Assembly: GCF_000760595.1 (NCBI RefSeq)
Contig: NZ_BBNM01000009.1
Location: forward strand, 62,001 to 126,000
Reading direction: 5' to 3'
Origin: Acinetobacter soli
GTDB taxonomy: Bacteria > Pseudomonadota > Gammaproteobacteria > Pseudomonadales > Moraxellaceae
DNA length: 64,000 bases
Both the position numbers and the translations under genes were made by a program. The notes beneath the pieces are model-generated. The model had not been told where the DNA came from and did not search any database. It saw only the letters and a list, made by a program, of their open reading frames with translations. Below are positions 19,301 through 30,301 of the stretch, piece by piece. Within the stretch, counting starts at the first letter, position 1; each line of letters begins with the position of its first letter.

Positions 19301-21355
19301 TTAATGTTTTGTTTTTTCTGATTGAGTTAAAGGGTCTTCGACTTCAACCGGTTGTTTTGGTGGCCAAAAAAAGTCGCTTGGACGGGTCAAAAAGTGGGTC
19401 ATCACCAGTTTTGCCAAGGGTTTCCACTGCTCAAAACGTACGCGTCGCGCGCGCAATGCCACGATGACCGTTAAGGTAAAGCTGACAAATAAGTTGGTTA
19501 AACCAATCATCAATACGCCCAAAAAAGAAACCACGATCAGACCGATGTCGGGTGAGCCATTGATGTTCATCAAGCCTTGAATAAAGTTGGCCGATGCAAA
19601 GGCAATATGACGAATATCGAGAGGTAGTCCCAAAATAAAGCCAATCGTGCCCATACTGCCAAGCATGATTCCGAATAAGAAATTACCTGCCAATGCCCCC
19701 AAGTTACGTTCGACATAATCGGCAAAACGGTCTAAACGAGCTTGTCCCATCAGTCTGACTAAACGTATATCCGCTTTTAAGCGTGGACCGACTTTACGAT
19801 AAACCGCCATATTGTCAAAGTAACCTGCAATCAAACCAGACAAAAATAAGCACACACCTGCAATCGCCGCATGTGGCACTGCCAGTGAGGTAAACGGATT
19901 TAAATCGTGCAGGGTTTTGGCGGCCTTGGCGTTGGTCATCAGTGGCTCATCGAGATTAAAATGCCACATAAACGCGATAAACGCCGCCACTGGTATTGCA
20001 ATTGAGATATTGCCCAAAATTGCAATCAATTGGGTGCGGATAATATTAATAATGAGGGCCGCCAGTTCAGCCAGTTGTGCGTTTTTAGAACCTCTGCGCT
20101 GTTGTACGGTAGCTGCCAGTGCGGCAGCGGTCATGGCCGGTTGTTTGGTTGCCACGGTAAAGTGCAAGATATGAATCAGGACAAACCCTAGTGAGTAATT
20201 CATACTGTATACAAATGCCTGCATCAGCGGTGCCAATGTGACTCGCGCCGCTAGCGTTTTCAGGGTTGCCATGACCGCAATAATCGCACCGGCACCAGCG
20301 GCGGCCTTATACATTCCCAAAAAGCCTTTTTTGTCGGTACTCACATAGTGTTCGCCAGTTTTACTGGCATTTTCGGTGACTTGCAGAGCAATCAGTTCAC
20401 TGTTGGTGCTGAGCAGCGCACGCACACTTTTTTCACTATAATGCGCGGCAGTTAAATCCTTGAGCAGCTCACCCAAAGCACGGTGTCGGCGCTGTTGATC
20501 TGCCACTACAATGGTCAGCAACAACTCAATCCGGTCTAAACACTGCTCAAGCAGCGAGAGCAGGTAGGTCAGGCTTAAACTGACCCCAATGCGTTTGGTG
20601 GCACGGCGGATTTTCAGTACCACATCGCGGCATTGATCAAACATCACCAAAGCCTGTGAGGCATCTGGTGGTTCGAGTACTGCCACTTCATGGCCGGTGT
20701 ATTGCAACTGTTTGTACTGCTCAATAAACTCAATGACTTCGCGATTTTGCACCAGAAATGGTGATTCGTATTCTGAGAGTTCTGGCTGAGCGTTAATAAA
20801 TTCAGGATATAAACCAATGCCGCTGATTCGATACGACAATACGGTAATGGCGGTGATCATTTCATCATGTACAACGCGTTTGCAGTCGACATTACCGTTA
20901 CTTTGCCCCAGCACCTGAAACAGCTTATTCCAGCGTGCATCTTCAATGGCATCGAGCCAGTAACGATCACTTTTTTGATGAAATACTTGACCAATCAGGG
21001 TGCGTAAATCTTTGTGATCGATCAGGCTGGGCAACACATAAGCGCCCATGCGCTGAGAAAGCTGGTTCCAAAAACCATCCTGCGACAAAATGCCGCTGTC
21101 AGAGTACAAGCCACTTTGCTTGTACTGCTGGATCAAATGCAAAATAAACGCCTGTAGGGTATAGGCAGCATTGGGGGTGATCAGTAAGGATTGTACAAAT
21201 GCATCAAATTTCTTATTGATCTCATCCAGATTGCGTGTGTCGGCAGGTCTCAAGCGATTAATGAGTTCGACTGCCAAAGATTCATCTAGTGCATTCGGGC
21301 TCTGTTCAAGCTGCGACTGCATGGTGGCATAAAGATCTAATAAGTGAATATGCAT
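19301..21355 (-). CDS. 'SpecificRecomb' family membrane protein
   Basis: About 684 residues, start ATG 21355 (a TTG at 21361 is in frame). It belongs to the family databases call site-specific recombinase, after gonococcal Gcr. The sequence shows nothing typical of a recombinase: no catalytic Tyr or Ser cluster, no DNA-binding motif. The first about 340 residues are soluble and helical. From about 350 onward there are at least seven hydrophobic segments (for example AAAGAGAIIAVMATL, LIAILGNISIAIPVAAFIAFMW, FVSFTLTVIVALRAR). It is better described as an inner-membrane protein of unknown function. It lies 23 bp downstream of ispB, possibly cotranscribed. Confidence 0.85.
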   Translation of the reverse strand: MHIHLLDLYATMQSQLEQSPNALDESLAVELINRLRPADTRNLDEINKKFDAFVQSLLITPNAAYTLQAFILHLIQQYKQSGLYSDSGILSQDGFWNQLSQRMGAYVLPSLIDHKDLRTLIGQVFHQKSDRYWLDAIEDARWNKLFQVLGQSNGNVDCKRVVHDEMITAITVLSYRISGIGLYPEFINAQPELSEYESPFLVQNREVIEFIEQYKQLQYTGHEVAVLEPPDASQALVMFDQCRDVVLKIRRATKRIGVSLSLTYLLSLLEQCLDRIELLLTIVVADQQRRHRALGELLKDLTAAHYSEKSVRALLSTNSELIALQVTENASKTGEHYVSTDKKGFLGMYKAAAGAGAIIAVMATLKTLAARVTLAPLMQAFVYSMNYSLGFVLIHILHFTVATKQPAMTAAALAATVQQRRGSKNAQLAELAALIINIIRTQLIAILGNISIAIPVAAFIAFMWHFNLDEPLMTNAKAAKTLHDLNPFTSLAVPHAAIAGVCLFLSGLIAGYFDNMAVYRKVGPRLKADIRLVRLMGQARLDRFADYVERNLGALAGNFLFGIMLGSMGTIGFILGLPLDIRHIAFASANFIQGLMNINGSPDIGLIVVSFLGVLMIGLTNLFVSFTLTVIVALRARRVRFEQWKPLAKLVMTHFLTRPSDFFWPPKQPVEVEDPLTQSEKTKH

Positions 21356-21384
21356 AGGCAACGTATGTGTAAATTTAGTTAGTT

Positions 21385-22362
21385 TTATTGAATTCGATGT
21401 AGCGCCATTTCTGTCAGGTTAAACAGTGCCTGACGTGCCTCACTTTCGGGAAGCTGGCTCAACGCTGCGAGCGCGGCTTGGGTTTCTTCTTCAGCACGTT
21501 GGCGACAATAATCAAGTGCACCCGACTGCTGTACAATCTGAATCACCTGATCGAGTTGCTCGACTCCGCCCGTCGCAATACTGCGTCGAACAATAGCATG
21601 CTGCTCACCCGTGGTATGTTGTAATGCTGAAATTAACGGCAAAGTGGGTTTACCTTCCATCAAATCATCACCAATATTTTTACCTAATGTTTCGGCATCC
21701 GAGGTGTAATCTAAAATATCGTCAATGATTTGAAATGCATTACCAAAGTGCCCGGCAAAAAGACGTAGCGGCTCGCGGTATTGCGGTGTATTGGATAATA
21801 TCGCTGCGCCTTCGGTGGCCAGTTCAAACAAACGCGACGTTTTGCCGTGAATAATATCTAAATAAGTTTGTTCGGTGGTCTCTGGGTCGTGTTGGGCTTG
21901 GAGCTGCAATACTTCACCTTCGGCAATTTCACAGGTACCTGTCGAGAAATCTTTTAAAAGCACCATATCATTTAAATCGACCAGCAAATCAAATGCGCGC
22001 GAAATCAGAAAGTCGCCTACCAAGACTGCGGTTTGGTTATTCCAGGTCGCATTGGCGGTTGGACGGCCGCGTCTTAAACCTGATTCGTCGACTACATCGT
22101 CGTGTACCAGCGTAGCGGTATGCAGCATCTCAATAATCGCGGCAAGTTTACGGTGTGGCGCCAAGTCTTGTGCACCACAGGCCTTTGCAGCCAATAAACA
22201 CATAATCGGACGCATACGTTTTCCGCCTGCCTCAACCACATGTTTACTGACCGCCATCACCAATGCGACTTTGGAAGTGATCCCTTCATTGATAAATTTA
22301 TCCATCGCTGCAAAGTCGGTTGCAACAGGTGCGAGAATATCTTGCTTAAAGTCGATGGCCAT
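21385..22362 (-). CDS. ispB: Polyprenyl (octaprenyl) diphosphate synthase
   Basis: Trans-polyprenyl synthase that elongates farnesyl diphosphate with isopentenyl units to make the ubiquinone side chain. 325 residues. The first Asp-rich motif is in LVHDDVVDESGLRRGRPT and the second in FQIIDDILDYTSD, both expected for metal-diphosphate binding. GGKRMRP near residue 47 binds isopentenyl diphosphate. Divergent from rplU-rpmA, the arrangement common in gammaproteobacteria. Product chain length (C40 or C45) cannot be read from sequence. Confidence 0.95.
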   Translation of the reverse strand: MAIDFKQDILAPVATDFAAMDKFINEGITSKVALVMAVSKHVVEAGGKRMRPIMCLLAAKACGAQDLAPHRKLAAIIEMLHTATLVHDDVVDESGLRRGRPTANATWNNQTAVLVGDFLISRAFDLLVDLNDMVLLKDFSTGTCEIAEGEVLQLQAQHDPETTEQTYLDIIHGKTSRLFELATEGAAILSNTPQYREPLRLFAGHFGNAFQIIDDILDYTSDAETLGKNIGDDLMEGKPTLPLISALQHTTGEQHAIVRRSIATGGVEQLDQVIQIVQQSGALDYCRQRAEEETQAALAALSQLPESEARQALFNLTEMALHRIQ

Positions 22363-22803
22363 TGAAGGGGAACCTCATCAATTTAGGGGAAACGTCACTA
22401 AAGGTGATATAGATTTAATTAAATCAGATGCTTAATCAAAAAAAGCGAGCCTAGACTTATACGCCACAAGCATTTTTCTTGCAGAAAAAAACCAAAAGAT
22501 TGACCTATAAATGAAACGCCAGATTTGAAAATTAAGCCCAATTTACAGTAGCAAGTTGTTTTTAAACTGTATTTGAGATTTTACACATATTCCGTTTAAA
22601 AGCTAGGTTGTGCTTTTATTTGCTTTGTGTTTAAGCGTATGCATGATCCATTTCGGCTTTAACATATTATTTTTTGTTCGCTTACTTGTTGTTTGGTCAA
22701 ATTTCACTTAAAATCTGTCGCCTTATATATCCCAGTGGCGTTCGTTTTAAGTTCAGTATGTCCCTTTACTGACACGACGACACGGGCTGAGTTGGAGTAC
22801 ATT
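22363..22803. other. Intergenic region ispB-rplU
   Basis: About 440 bases between divergent genes. It holds the rplU promoter candidate at 22686-22714 and is otherwise AT-rich without a clear hairpin or small gene. A frame upstream of rplU from 22693 is continuous with it, but the conserved L21 N terminus [11 protein letters not shown] fixes the start at 22804. Confidence 0.5.
22686..22714 (+). promoter_or_regulatory. Candidate promoter of rplU-rpmA
   Basis: TTGTTG, a 17-bp spacer and TAAAAT, ending about 90 bp upstream of rplU. Confidence 0.45.
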
Positions 22804-23115
22804 ATGTACGCAGTAATCCAAAGCGGTGGTAAACAGCACCGTGTAGTTGAGGGTGAAACCCTTAAAGTTGAATTATTGAAAGCTGAAACCGGTTCAACTA
22901 TTACGTTTGATGACGTACTTATGCTTGTAAACGGCGAAAGCATTCAAATCGGTGCTCCAGTTGTGGCTGGCGCTACAGTAACTGCAGAAGTGGTTGGTCA
23001 TGGTCGTCACGACAAAATCCGCATCATCAAAATGCGTCGTCGTAAACACTACCGTAAGCAACAAGGTCACCGTCAATGGTTTACCGAGTTGAAAATTACT
23101 GGTATTTCAGGCTAA
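22804..23115 (+). CDS. rplU: 50S ribosomal protein L21
   Basis: Binds 23S rRNA and contacts L20 in the large subunit. 103 residues from ATG 22804, beginning [14 protein letters not shown], the conserved L21 start. The C-terminal basic region ([21 protein letters not shown]) is the rRNA-binding signature. Codon use is strongly biased to GGT, CGT and AAC type codons, as expected for a highly expressed gene. Operon with rpmA 18 bp downstream. Confidence 0.97.
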   Translation: MYAVIQSGGKQHRVVEGETLKVELLKAETGSTITFDDVLMLVNGESIQIGAPVVAGATVTAEVVGHGRHDKIRIIKMRRRKHYRKQQGHRQWFTELKITGISG

Positions 23116-23133
23116 TCACGAGGAGTAATAGAC

Positions 23134-23391
23134 ATGGCTTCTAAAAAAGCTGGTGGATCGACTAAAAACGGTCGTGATTCGAATCCTAAAATGTTAGGTG
23201 TTAAAATCTACGGTGGCCAATCAGTAACTGCTGGTAACATCATCGTACGTCAACGTGGTACTGAATTCCACGCTGGTGCTAACGTTGGTATGGGTCGTGA
23301 CCATACATTATTTGCTACTGCTGATGGCGTAGTAAAGTTTGAAGTGAAGGGTCAGTTTGGCCGTCGCTATGTAACAGTTGAATCTGTATAA
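23134..23391 (+). CDS. rpmA: 50S ribosomal protein L27
   Basis: 85 residues, starting [19 protein letters not shown], whose N-terminal tail reaches the peptidyl-transferase centre. The motif [15 protein letters not shown] is the family signature. It is preceded by a strong GAGGAG site and followed by a terminator. The GTPase gene obgE, often the third gene of this operon, is not here. Confidence 0.97.
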
Positions 23392-23406
23392 GATTTAGAT
23401 TGTTTG

Positions 23407-23433
23407 AAAAAGCCCACGATGTGGGCTTTTTTT
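23407..23433 (+). terminator. Terminator of rplU-rpmA
   Basis: Stem AAAGCCCAC/GTGGGCTTT with a short loop followed by a T run. Confidence 0.9.
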
Positions 23434-23593
23434 ATATCTGAAGATAAAGATGCTCTCCATCATGATGAATAAAACTCACAAAGCAGCCGTATAAAACTAC
23501 AAAATGTCTTATTTTTTCAATTCTTAGCATATAATTTGTCGGGTAATATAAAAATCAAATTGACTGAAACACAACGAAAGACAAGGTGATATT

Positions 23594-24286
23594 ATGACGA
23601 TGCTTCGTAAAACCATGTGTGCAATAACGATAAGCGCAGCAACGCTTGCACCTGTCATGAGCACGACAGTGTTTGCCGCGACGCCTGCATCGGAACAACA
23701 AGCCACTTCAAACTTGGTGAAGCAACTCACGGGTATTCAAAGCTTGAGTGCCAACTTTGAGCAAACCACTAAAGTAACTAACTCAAAAGCGCCACAAAAG
23801 AAAGGGCTGACAGCGCAGCACATGAACCAGACCTTTAAAGGGGTAATGAAAGTTGCGCGTCCAGGAAAGTTTTTCTGGGAAACCTCAACGCCGTCTAAAC
23901 AGACCATTGTGACCACGGGTAAAACGGTCTGGATTTATGACCCTGATCTACAACAAGCGATTCGTCAGAGTCTAGATGAACAGGTTGCCAACACGCCTGC
24001 GCTGCTCCTTTCTGGAAATACCAGTCAGATCATGCAGTCTTATCGGGTGACTCAGCCAGATCGTAGTAAAACTTACTACACACTGTATCCAAAAGACAGT
24101 GAGGGTGCCTTTCAAAGCCTGACCATCAGCTTTGGCGCCAATAAAGCACCAAGTTTGATGATTTTGCAAGATTCACTCGGTCAAACCACATATGTTCGAT
24201 TTAATAACGTGAAGTTAAATGCTGCAATTCCGGCATCGACCTTTAATTTTACACCGCCAAAAGGCACGGATATTATCGATCAATAA
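23594..24286 (+). CDS. lolA: Outer-membrane lipoprotein carrier protein LolA
   Basis: Periplasmic chaperone that receives lipoproteins from LolCDE and delivers them to LolB, which is also in this window at 46191. 230 residues with a signal peptide ending near TVFAATPA. Family landmarks are LTGIQSLSANFEQT near the N terminus, RPGKFFWETSTPSKQTIVTTGKTVWIYDPDLQQ in two conserved blocks around residues 90-120, and a C-terminal FNFTPPKGTDII. A TATAAT box at 23530-23535 precedes it. Not in operon with ftsK, its frequent neighbour elsewhere. Confidence 0.95.
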   Translation: MTMLRKTMCAITISAATLAPVMSTTVFAATPASEQQATSNLVKQLTGIQSLSANFEQTTKVTNSKAPQKKGLTAQHMNQTFKGVMKVARPGKFFWETSTPSKQTIVTTGKTVWIYDPDLQQAIRQSLDEQVANTPALLLSGNTSQIMQSYRVTQPDRSKTYYTLYPKDSEGAFQSLTISFGANKAPSLMILQDSLGQTTYVRFNNVKLNAAIPASTFNFTPPKGTDIIDQ

Positions 24287-24298
24287 GCCGTCAATATA

Positions 24299-24326
24299 AA
24301 AAAGCCGCGTATGCGGCTTTTTTTTG
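24299..24326 (+). terminator. Terminator of lolA
   Basis: Stem AAAGCCGC/GCGGCTTT with a short loop, then eight T. Confidence 0.9.
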
Positions 24327-24421
24327 TGCTCAGGCTACATAACTTCAATGTTCAGTTTAAAAGTGGCTTTGCTATAGTGAACTCCATTGAGATGACATGA
24401 TCATAATAGAGAGGAGTGCAT

Positions 24422-25207
24422 ATGGCTTTATTACCTACAAGAAAAACAACTGTTCTGGTTTCAATATTCAGTGCCACTTTACTGATCAGTGCTTGCCAAC
24501 CCAAATCTGATGCAAAGAATGAGCAAAAATCTACGACAACTCCCGCCGCTCAGCCCAGTATTCCCGCATTAAAGGCCAAAGTGGTCGCAGTCAAATTGCC
24601 AAAAAACAAGCTATGTTTAGAAGATGGGTGTACCACCTATAACTTTCAAAGTGTCGAAACCAATCAGCCTTGGATTGATGCATATTTTAGCGAACGTATT
24701 AAAAAGGCCGATCCAAATGCCTTTGCCAATTTACCCGATCAGGCTGTGAAGTTGCCTGATGGAATGCCGCAAGATGGCCAAAGTATGATTTACGTGCGTT
24801 ATTTGGGGCAAAATTACAATCTGGCTTCATTTGAATTATTCACATATACCTATTCGGCAGGTGCAGCACATGGGATGTATCACAAAGAATACGTTATTTT
24901 CGATTTAGCTCATAAAAAGCATGTGACGGTGGCAGATTTAATCCAGACCGGAAAAGAGGCAACCCTACTTGATCGACTCTACAGTTATAATCAAAGCTGG
25001 CTGGATGAACATAGCATTTCACGAGAAAAGCTAAAACTGAGCGATAACTATTATTATGGCAATGACGGCATCGTGTTTGTCTATCCACTTTATGAACTGG
25101 CCTCGTATGCTGAAGGGCTTACAGAGCTGACCTTGCCGTATGATCAAGCCAAAGATGTGATTAAACCTGAGTACTTGCCGAGTCAGCCTGTCATGCAATC
25201 GCCTTAA
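24422..25207 (+). CDS. RsiV-like lipoprotein (DUF3298-type)
   Basis: About 261 residues. ATG 24422 follows GAGGAG at 24411-24416; an in-frame GTG at 24416 would overlap that site. Lipoprotein signal with lipobox LISAC, then a Lys/Thr/Gln/Ala linker. The globular part has YVRYLGQNYNLASFELFTYTYSAGAAHGMYHKEYVIFDLAHKK and, near the C terminus, a GIVFVYPLYELASYAEG block. This two-part pattern is that of the DUF4163/DUF3298 family, including Bacillus RsiV, which binds lysozyme. Acinetobacter has no such sigma system next to it, so the role here is unknown. Confidence 0.78.
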   Translation: MALLPTRKTTVLVSIFSATLLISACQPKSDAKNEQKSTTTPAAQPSIPALKAKVVAVKLPKNKLCLEDGCTTYNFQSVETNQPWIDAYFSERIKKADPNAFANLPDQAVKLPDGMPQDGQSMIYVRYLGQNYNLASFELFTYTYSAGAAHGMYHKEYVIFDLAHKKHVTVADLIQTGKEATLLDRLYSYNQSWLDEHSISREKLKLSDNYYYGNDGIVFVYPLYELASYAEGLTELTLPYDQAKDVIKPEYLPSQPVMQSP

Positions 25208-25336
25208 TCTGGCTAAATTGAGTCTGAATTCAGGAGTAAAGCTGATTTAAGTCATTTAAAATTGTCGTGAAGTGCTGACTGTATTTTTTGATGTGAAGCG
25301 CTTACACTATAAGGCAGTTTTTTCCTTAACTTTTGA

Positions 25337-26614
<1,278 letters not shown>

Positions 26615-26678
26615 TTGCATCGATTGTGTGCATGATTTTTGCTTTTACCCACCCAATGTTTTGATTCCGAGGTAGGCA

Positions 26679-28073
26679 GTGGAAATTTTTCCAATTTCGC
26701 TTAAGTTACAGCAACAGCGTTGTTTGATTGTGGGAGGTGGGCATATTGCCTACCGTAAAGCTGTTCTACTGGTTAAAGCGGGCGCAATTTTAGATGTGGT
26801 TGCACCCGAGATTAGCAGTGATTTAACTGCATTGATCGATCAAAGTCAGGGTACTGCGTATCACAAGCCTTTTGAAGACACTGATCTGGAGCGTGCTTAT
26901 CGATTGGTAATTGCAGCCACTGATGTTGCAGCCGTAAATAAGCGAGTATTTGAGCAATGCGAAGCGCGAACGATCTTGGTCAATAGCGTCGATGACATTC
27001 CCAATTGCCGCTTTATGGTGCCTGCCATTATTGATCGTTCACCGCTCTTGATTTCTGTGGCTTCAAATGGCGCATCACCCGTGCTCTCGCGTCAGCTTCG
27101 CACGCAGATTGAAACATTGGTGCCACACGGCATGGGTAAACTGGCCGAGTTTTCTGGTCGTTGGCGCAAACAAGTGAAGGCCCAGATTGAAAATCCAGAT
27201 GAACGCCGTATTTTTTGGGAAGATTTATACAATAGTCCTTTAAAAGAGCAGGTGTTCAATGACAATCTGGATGCTGCAAACCAGATGATGACCGATGCAT
27301 TGCAAAACTGGCGCACGCCTAAAGGTGAAGTGTATTTGGTCGGGGCTGGCCCGGGAGATCCAGAATTACTTACACTCAAAGCGTTACGCTTGATGCAGCA
27401 GGCCGATGTCGTTATTTATGACCGGTTGGTCTCTGCGCCAATTATGGAACTATGCCGTCGAGATGCAGACAAAGTCTATGTCGGGAAGGCGCGTTCAAAT
27501 CATAGTGTGCCGCAAGAAGGCATCAATGAGTTGTTGGTCAAGTATGCGCAGGCTGGTAAACGGGTTTGTCGACTCAAAGGCGGTGATCCGTTTATCTTTG
27601 GCCGTGGGGGCGAAGAAATTCAGGAGCTTTTTGCTGCGGGTATTCCGTTTCAGGTGGTGCCCGGCATTACCGCTGCCTCGGGATGCTCGGCATATGCCGG
27701 TATTCCACTGACCCATCGTGACTATGCGCAGAGCGTACGGTTTTTAACAGGACACTTAAAAGCCGGATCTCCAGAGCTGCCATGGAAAGAGCTGGTCTAT
27801 GAAAATCAGACCTTAGTACTGTATATGGGGCTGGTCGGACTTGAACAGATTTGCGAGCAACTGATTGAACATGGTCAGCGGCCTGATATGCCTGTGGCCC
27901 TGATTTCAAAGGGTACTACGCCAGAGCAAAAAGTTGTTGTGGGAACATTACAGACCATCGCATCGAAAGTACTTGAGCACCACATTCATGCACCGACGCT
28001 GACGATTATTGGTGAAGTGGTGAATTTACGTGATCAGCTTCAATGGCATGATTCAGGGTCGAAAATTGCCTAA
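26679..28073 (+). CDS. cysG: Siroheme synthase (trifunctional)
   Basis: Makes siroheme for sulfite and nitrite reductase from uroporphyrinogen III by methylation, oxidation and ferrochelation. 464 residues from a GTG start preceded by GAGGT. The N-terminal domain has an NAD-binding loop (IVGGGHIAYRKA, about 16-27) for dehydrogenase/chelatase activity. The C-terminal half from about 215 is the SAM-dependent methyltransferase, with VYLVGAGPGDPELLTLKALR, RLKGGDPFIFGRGGEE and VVPGITAASGCSAYAGIPLTHRD. Full length, so all three activities are expected. Confidence 0.97.
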   Translation: MEIFPISLKLQQQRCLIVGGGHIAYRKAVLLVKAGAILDVVAPEISSDLTALIDQSQGTAYHKPFEDTDLERAYRLVIAATDVAAVNKRVFEQCEARTILVNSVDDIPNCRFMVPAIIDRSPLLISVASNGASPVLSRQLRTQIETLVPHGMGKLAEFSGRWRKQVKAQIENPDERRIFWEDLYNSPLKEQVFNDNLDAANQMMTDALQNWRTPKGEVYLVGAGPGDPELLTLKALRLMQQADVVIYDRLVSAPIMELCRRDADKVYVGKARSNHSVPQEGINELLVKYAQAGKRVCRLKGGDPFIFGRGGEEIQELFAAGIPFQVVPGITAASGCSAYAGIPLTHRDYAQSVRFLTGHLKAGSPELPWKELVYENQTLVLYMGLVGLEQICEQLIEHGQRPDMPVALISKGTTPEQKVVVGTLQTIASKVLEHHIHAPTLTIIGEVVNLRDQLQWHDSGSKIA

Positions 28074-28134
28074 TCCCATCCGTTCAGGTGTATCACCTGA
28101 ACTTGTTTAATCTAAGTGACAAGCGAGTAGTTAA

Positions 28135-28614
28135 GTGATTCACGTTGTTTTGTTTGAGCCTGAAATTCCTGCCAATACCGGTAATATCATACGCTTGTGC
28201 GCCAATACAGGTGCGCAGTTGCATTTGGTACGTCCGTTAGGATTTGAGCTGGATGATAAAAAGCTTAAACGTGCTGGGCTGGATTATCACGAATATGCGC
28301 GCATGAAAATCTGGGACAATATCCAATTATGCCTAGATGATTTACAGCATCAGGGGGTTAGCGCGGTTTTTCCTCTGACCACCAAAGGCACATCGACCCC
28401 GCATACAGTCGATTTAAATCGACCTATTGCACTATTGATGGGGCCTGAAACGCGTGGATTGCCAGAAGCGGTACGCTTAATGTTTCCTCAAGAAAACTGG
28501 ATTCGTTTGCCGATGGCAGAAAATTCTCGCAGTTTAAATCTGTCTAATGCTACGGCTGTAATTGTATACGAAGCATGGCGTCAGCAAGGTTTTAAAACCT
28601 TATCGGCAGTTTAA
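28135..28614 (+). CDS. trmL: tRNA (cytidine/uridine-34 2'-O-)methyltransferase
   Basis: SPOUT-class methyltransferase that modifies the wobble base of tRNA-Leu. 159 residues from a GTG start at 28135. Conserved blocks are [20 protein letters not shown] near the N terminus, [12 protein letters not shown], and the trefoil-knot SAM site [28 protein letters not shown]. Size and motifs match TrmL (YibK) rather than the larger SPOUT enzymes. Followed by a terminator shared with the convergent permease gene. Confidence 0.94.
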   Translation: MIHVVLFEPEIPANTGNIIRLCANTGAQLHLVRPLGFELDDKKLKRAGLDYHEYARMKIWDNIQLCLDDLQHQGVSAVFPLTTKGTSTPHTVDLNRPIALLMGPETRGLPEAVRLMFPQENWIRLPMAENSRSLNLSNATAVIVYEAWRQQGFKTLSAV

Positions 28615-28664
28615 ATGGTCTAGTAAGGTGTTTATTTTGTTCTGTAGCTTAGAGCAACAGAAAT

Positions 28665-28689
28665 AAAAAAGGCGCGATGCGCCTTTTTT
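28665..28689. terminator. Bidirectional terminator trmL / permease
   Basis: Stem AAAAAAGGCGC/GCGCCTTTTTT with a short loop between convergent genes. Confidence 0.9.
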
Positions 28690-28699
28690 ATTTCTTGGT

Positions 28700-30097
28700 T
28701 TATAACTTGTCGTCAAACTCATTATGCTGAGGTGCTGAGTATTTAAAACCTTTGGTTTTATAACCTAAGTACAAAATACCAAACATTGCCCACCACAAAC
28801 CGTATTTCAGCGCAGTGTCTTCAATTTCAAGCCACATGGCAAAAATACTGAAAAAGCCCAACAACGGAATGATCACAAAGTTTAAGATATCTTTAAAGTT
28901 TTTGGTGCGTCCATCACGAAGTGCATAGCGTGAAATGACCGACAGATTCACGAAGGTGAATGCTGTTAGGGCACCGAAACTGATCATTGAGATAATGATA
29001 TCTAAGTCCATAAAGCCTGCAGCCAAGGCAACCATACCTACAATCATAATATTGTAAGACGGGGTATAACTGCTGCTGCTGATATGGCCAAAAATCTTCT
29101 TGTTGATAATCCCGTCACGGCCCATTACGTACATCAAACGCGATACGCCTGCATGTGCCGAAATACCCGACGCCATAACGGTCACAATTGCAAAAGCCAA
29201 TACGTATGACTGAAACAGTGATCCACCTACAAGCATCAAGATATCAGGCTGGGTGGCTGCAATATCAGCAAAGTAGCTTTTTGGATCGCCCGGGAAATAA
29301 ATCTGGATGAAGTACGTGCTAGCAATAAAAATGACACCCGCCAACAACGCTGTCAGAAAAATTGCTTTAGGTAGCGTTTTTTCCGTATCTTTGGTTTCTT
29401 CAGCCAGTGAGCTTAATGAGTCAAATCCGGTAAACGAGAAGCATAGCAAGGTGGCACCCGTTACGATTGCACCCAAGGAGGTCAGTTCGTTCCAAAAAGG
29501 TTCGAGGCTCCAGAGCTGATAGCGTGTTTCAGCAGTCATTGGTCCGTCTGCATTTAAGCCCATCTGGAGTTTTTCATAGACCAGATAAGTAAAGACGGCA
29601 ATCACAATCAATTGAACCAAAACAATCCAGCTATTGAAATGCGCGACGAATTTCGCACCACGAAGGTTCACTCCCGTCATAAATGCGGTCAGTACAATGA
29701 CCCAGACCCAGTGATTCACTGATGGGAACAACGCCTGTAAATAAATGACAGCCAGAATGATGTTGACCATAGGCGAGAGCAGATAGTCCAGCCATGATGA
29801 CCAGCCGACCATAAAGCCAACATTGGGATGAATCGATTTTTGCGCATAGGTGTACGCAGATCCGGAAGACGGATAGCGACGAATCATATGGCCATAACTG
29901 ATCGAGGTCAGCAAGATCGCAATCAGAGCAATGATATACGATGTGGGTACATGATGATGACTTTCTTCTGATACTAGGCCAAAAGTGTCAAATAGGGTCA
30001 TCGGTTGAATATAAGCCAAACCGATGATAATGATGTGCCAGAGTCCTAGCGTCTTTTGCAGTTTAGCCGCAGGTTGAGTCCCAGTGTGAGTTGTCAA
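28700..30097 (-). CDS. APC-family amino acid/polyamine permease, PuuP-like
   Basis: Inner-membrane importer with twelve hydrophobic segments. The pattern GLAYIQPMTLFDTFG, SGSAYTYAQKSIHPNVGFMVGWSSWLDYLLSP and GVSRLMYVMGRDG closely follows the putrescine importer PuuP of E. coli, so putrescine or another amine is the best guess. No ATG is available near the start. A TTG at 30097 preceded by GAGGA (MTTHTGTQPA) is preferred over the TTG at 30124, which would add nine residues. An inverted repeat lies upstream at 30145-30167. No puu catabolic genes are nearby. Confidence 0.88.
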   Translation of the reverse strand: MTTHTGTQPAAKLQKTLGLWHIIIIGLAYIQPMTLFDTFGLVSEESHHHVPTSYIIALIAILLTSISYGHMIRRYPSSGSAYTYAQKSIHPNVGFMVGWSSWLDYLLSPMVNIILAVIYLQALFPSVNHWVWVIVLTAFMTGVNLRGAKFVAHFNSWIVLVQLIVIAVFTYLVYEKLQMGLNADGPMTAETRYQLWSLEPFWNELTSLGAIVTGATLLCFSFTGFDSLSSLAEETKDTEKTLPKAIFLTALLAGVIFIASTYFIQIYFPGDPKSYFADIAATQPDILMLVGGSLFQSYVLAFAIVTVMASGISAHAGVSRLMYVMGRDGIINKKIFGHISSSSYTPSYNIMIVGMVALAAGFMDLDIIISMISFGALTAFTFVNLSVISRYALRDGRTKNFKDILNFVIIPLLGFFSIFAMWLEIEDTALKYGLWWAMFGILYLGYKTKGFKYSAPQHNEFDDKL

Positions 30098-30144
30098 CGG
30101 CGTATCCTCATAATCGTTGATCAAGGATCAGTCATGTCTGTTAA

Positions 30145-30167
30145 GGATCGTTTGAGACGAACGATCC
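30145..30167. promoter_or_regulatory. Inverted repeat upstream of the PuuP-like permease
   Basis: Perfect 8-bp arms GGATCGTT/AACGATCC around 7 bases, about 50 bp upstream of the proposed start. Could be an operator or a leader hairpin. Confidence 0.4.
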
Positions 30168-30301
30168 CCCCTATACAAAAAGTAAAGTGCGCCAATCTAT
30201 CCTAAAATGGGGCCTTTTGTCAGTAACTTTGTTGAATTTTTAGCAAATTTTTTGCCAACTTGACCAGTAAAAAAAATGAATAAAAATTCATCTAAAAATA
30301 A

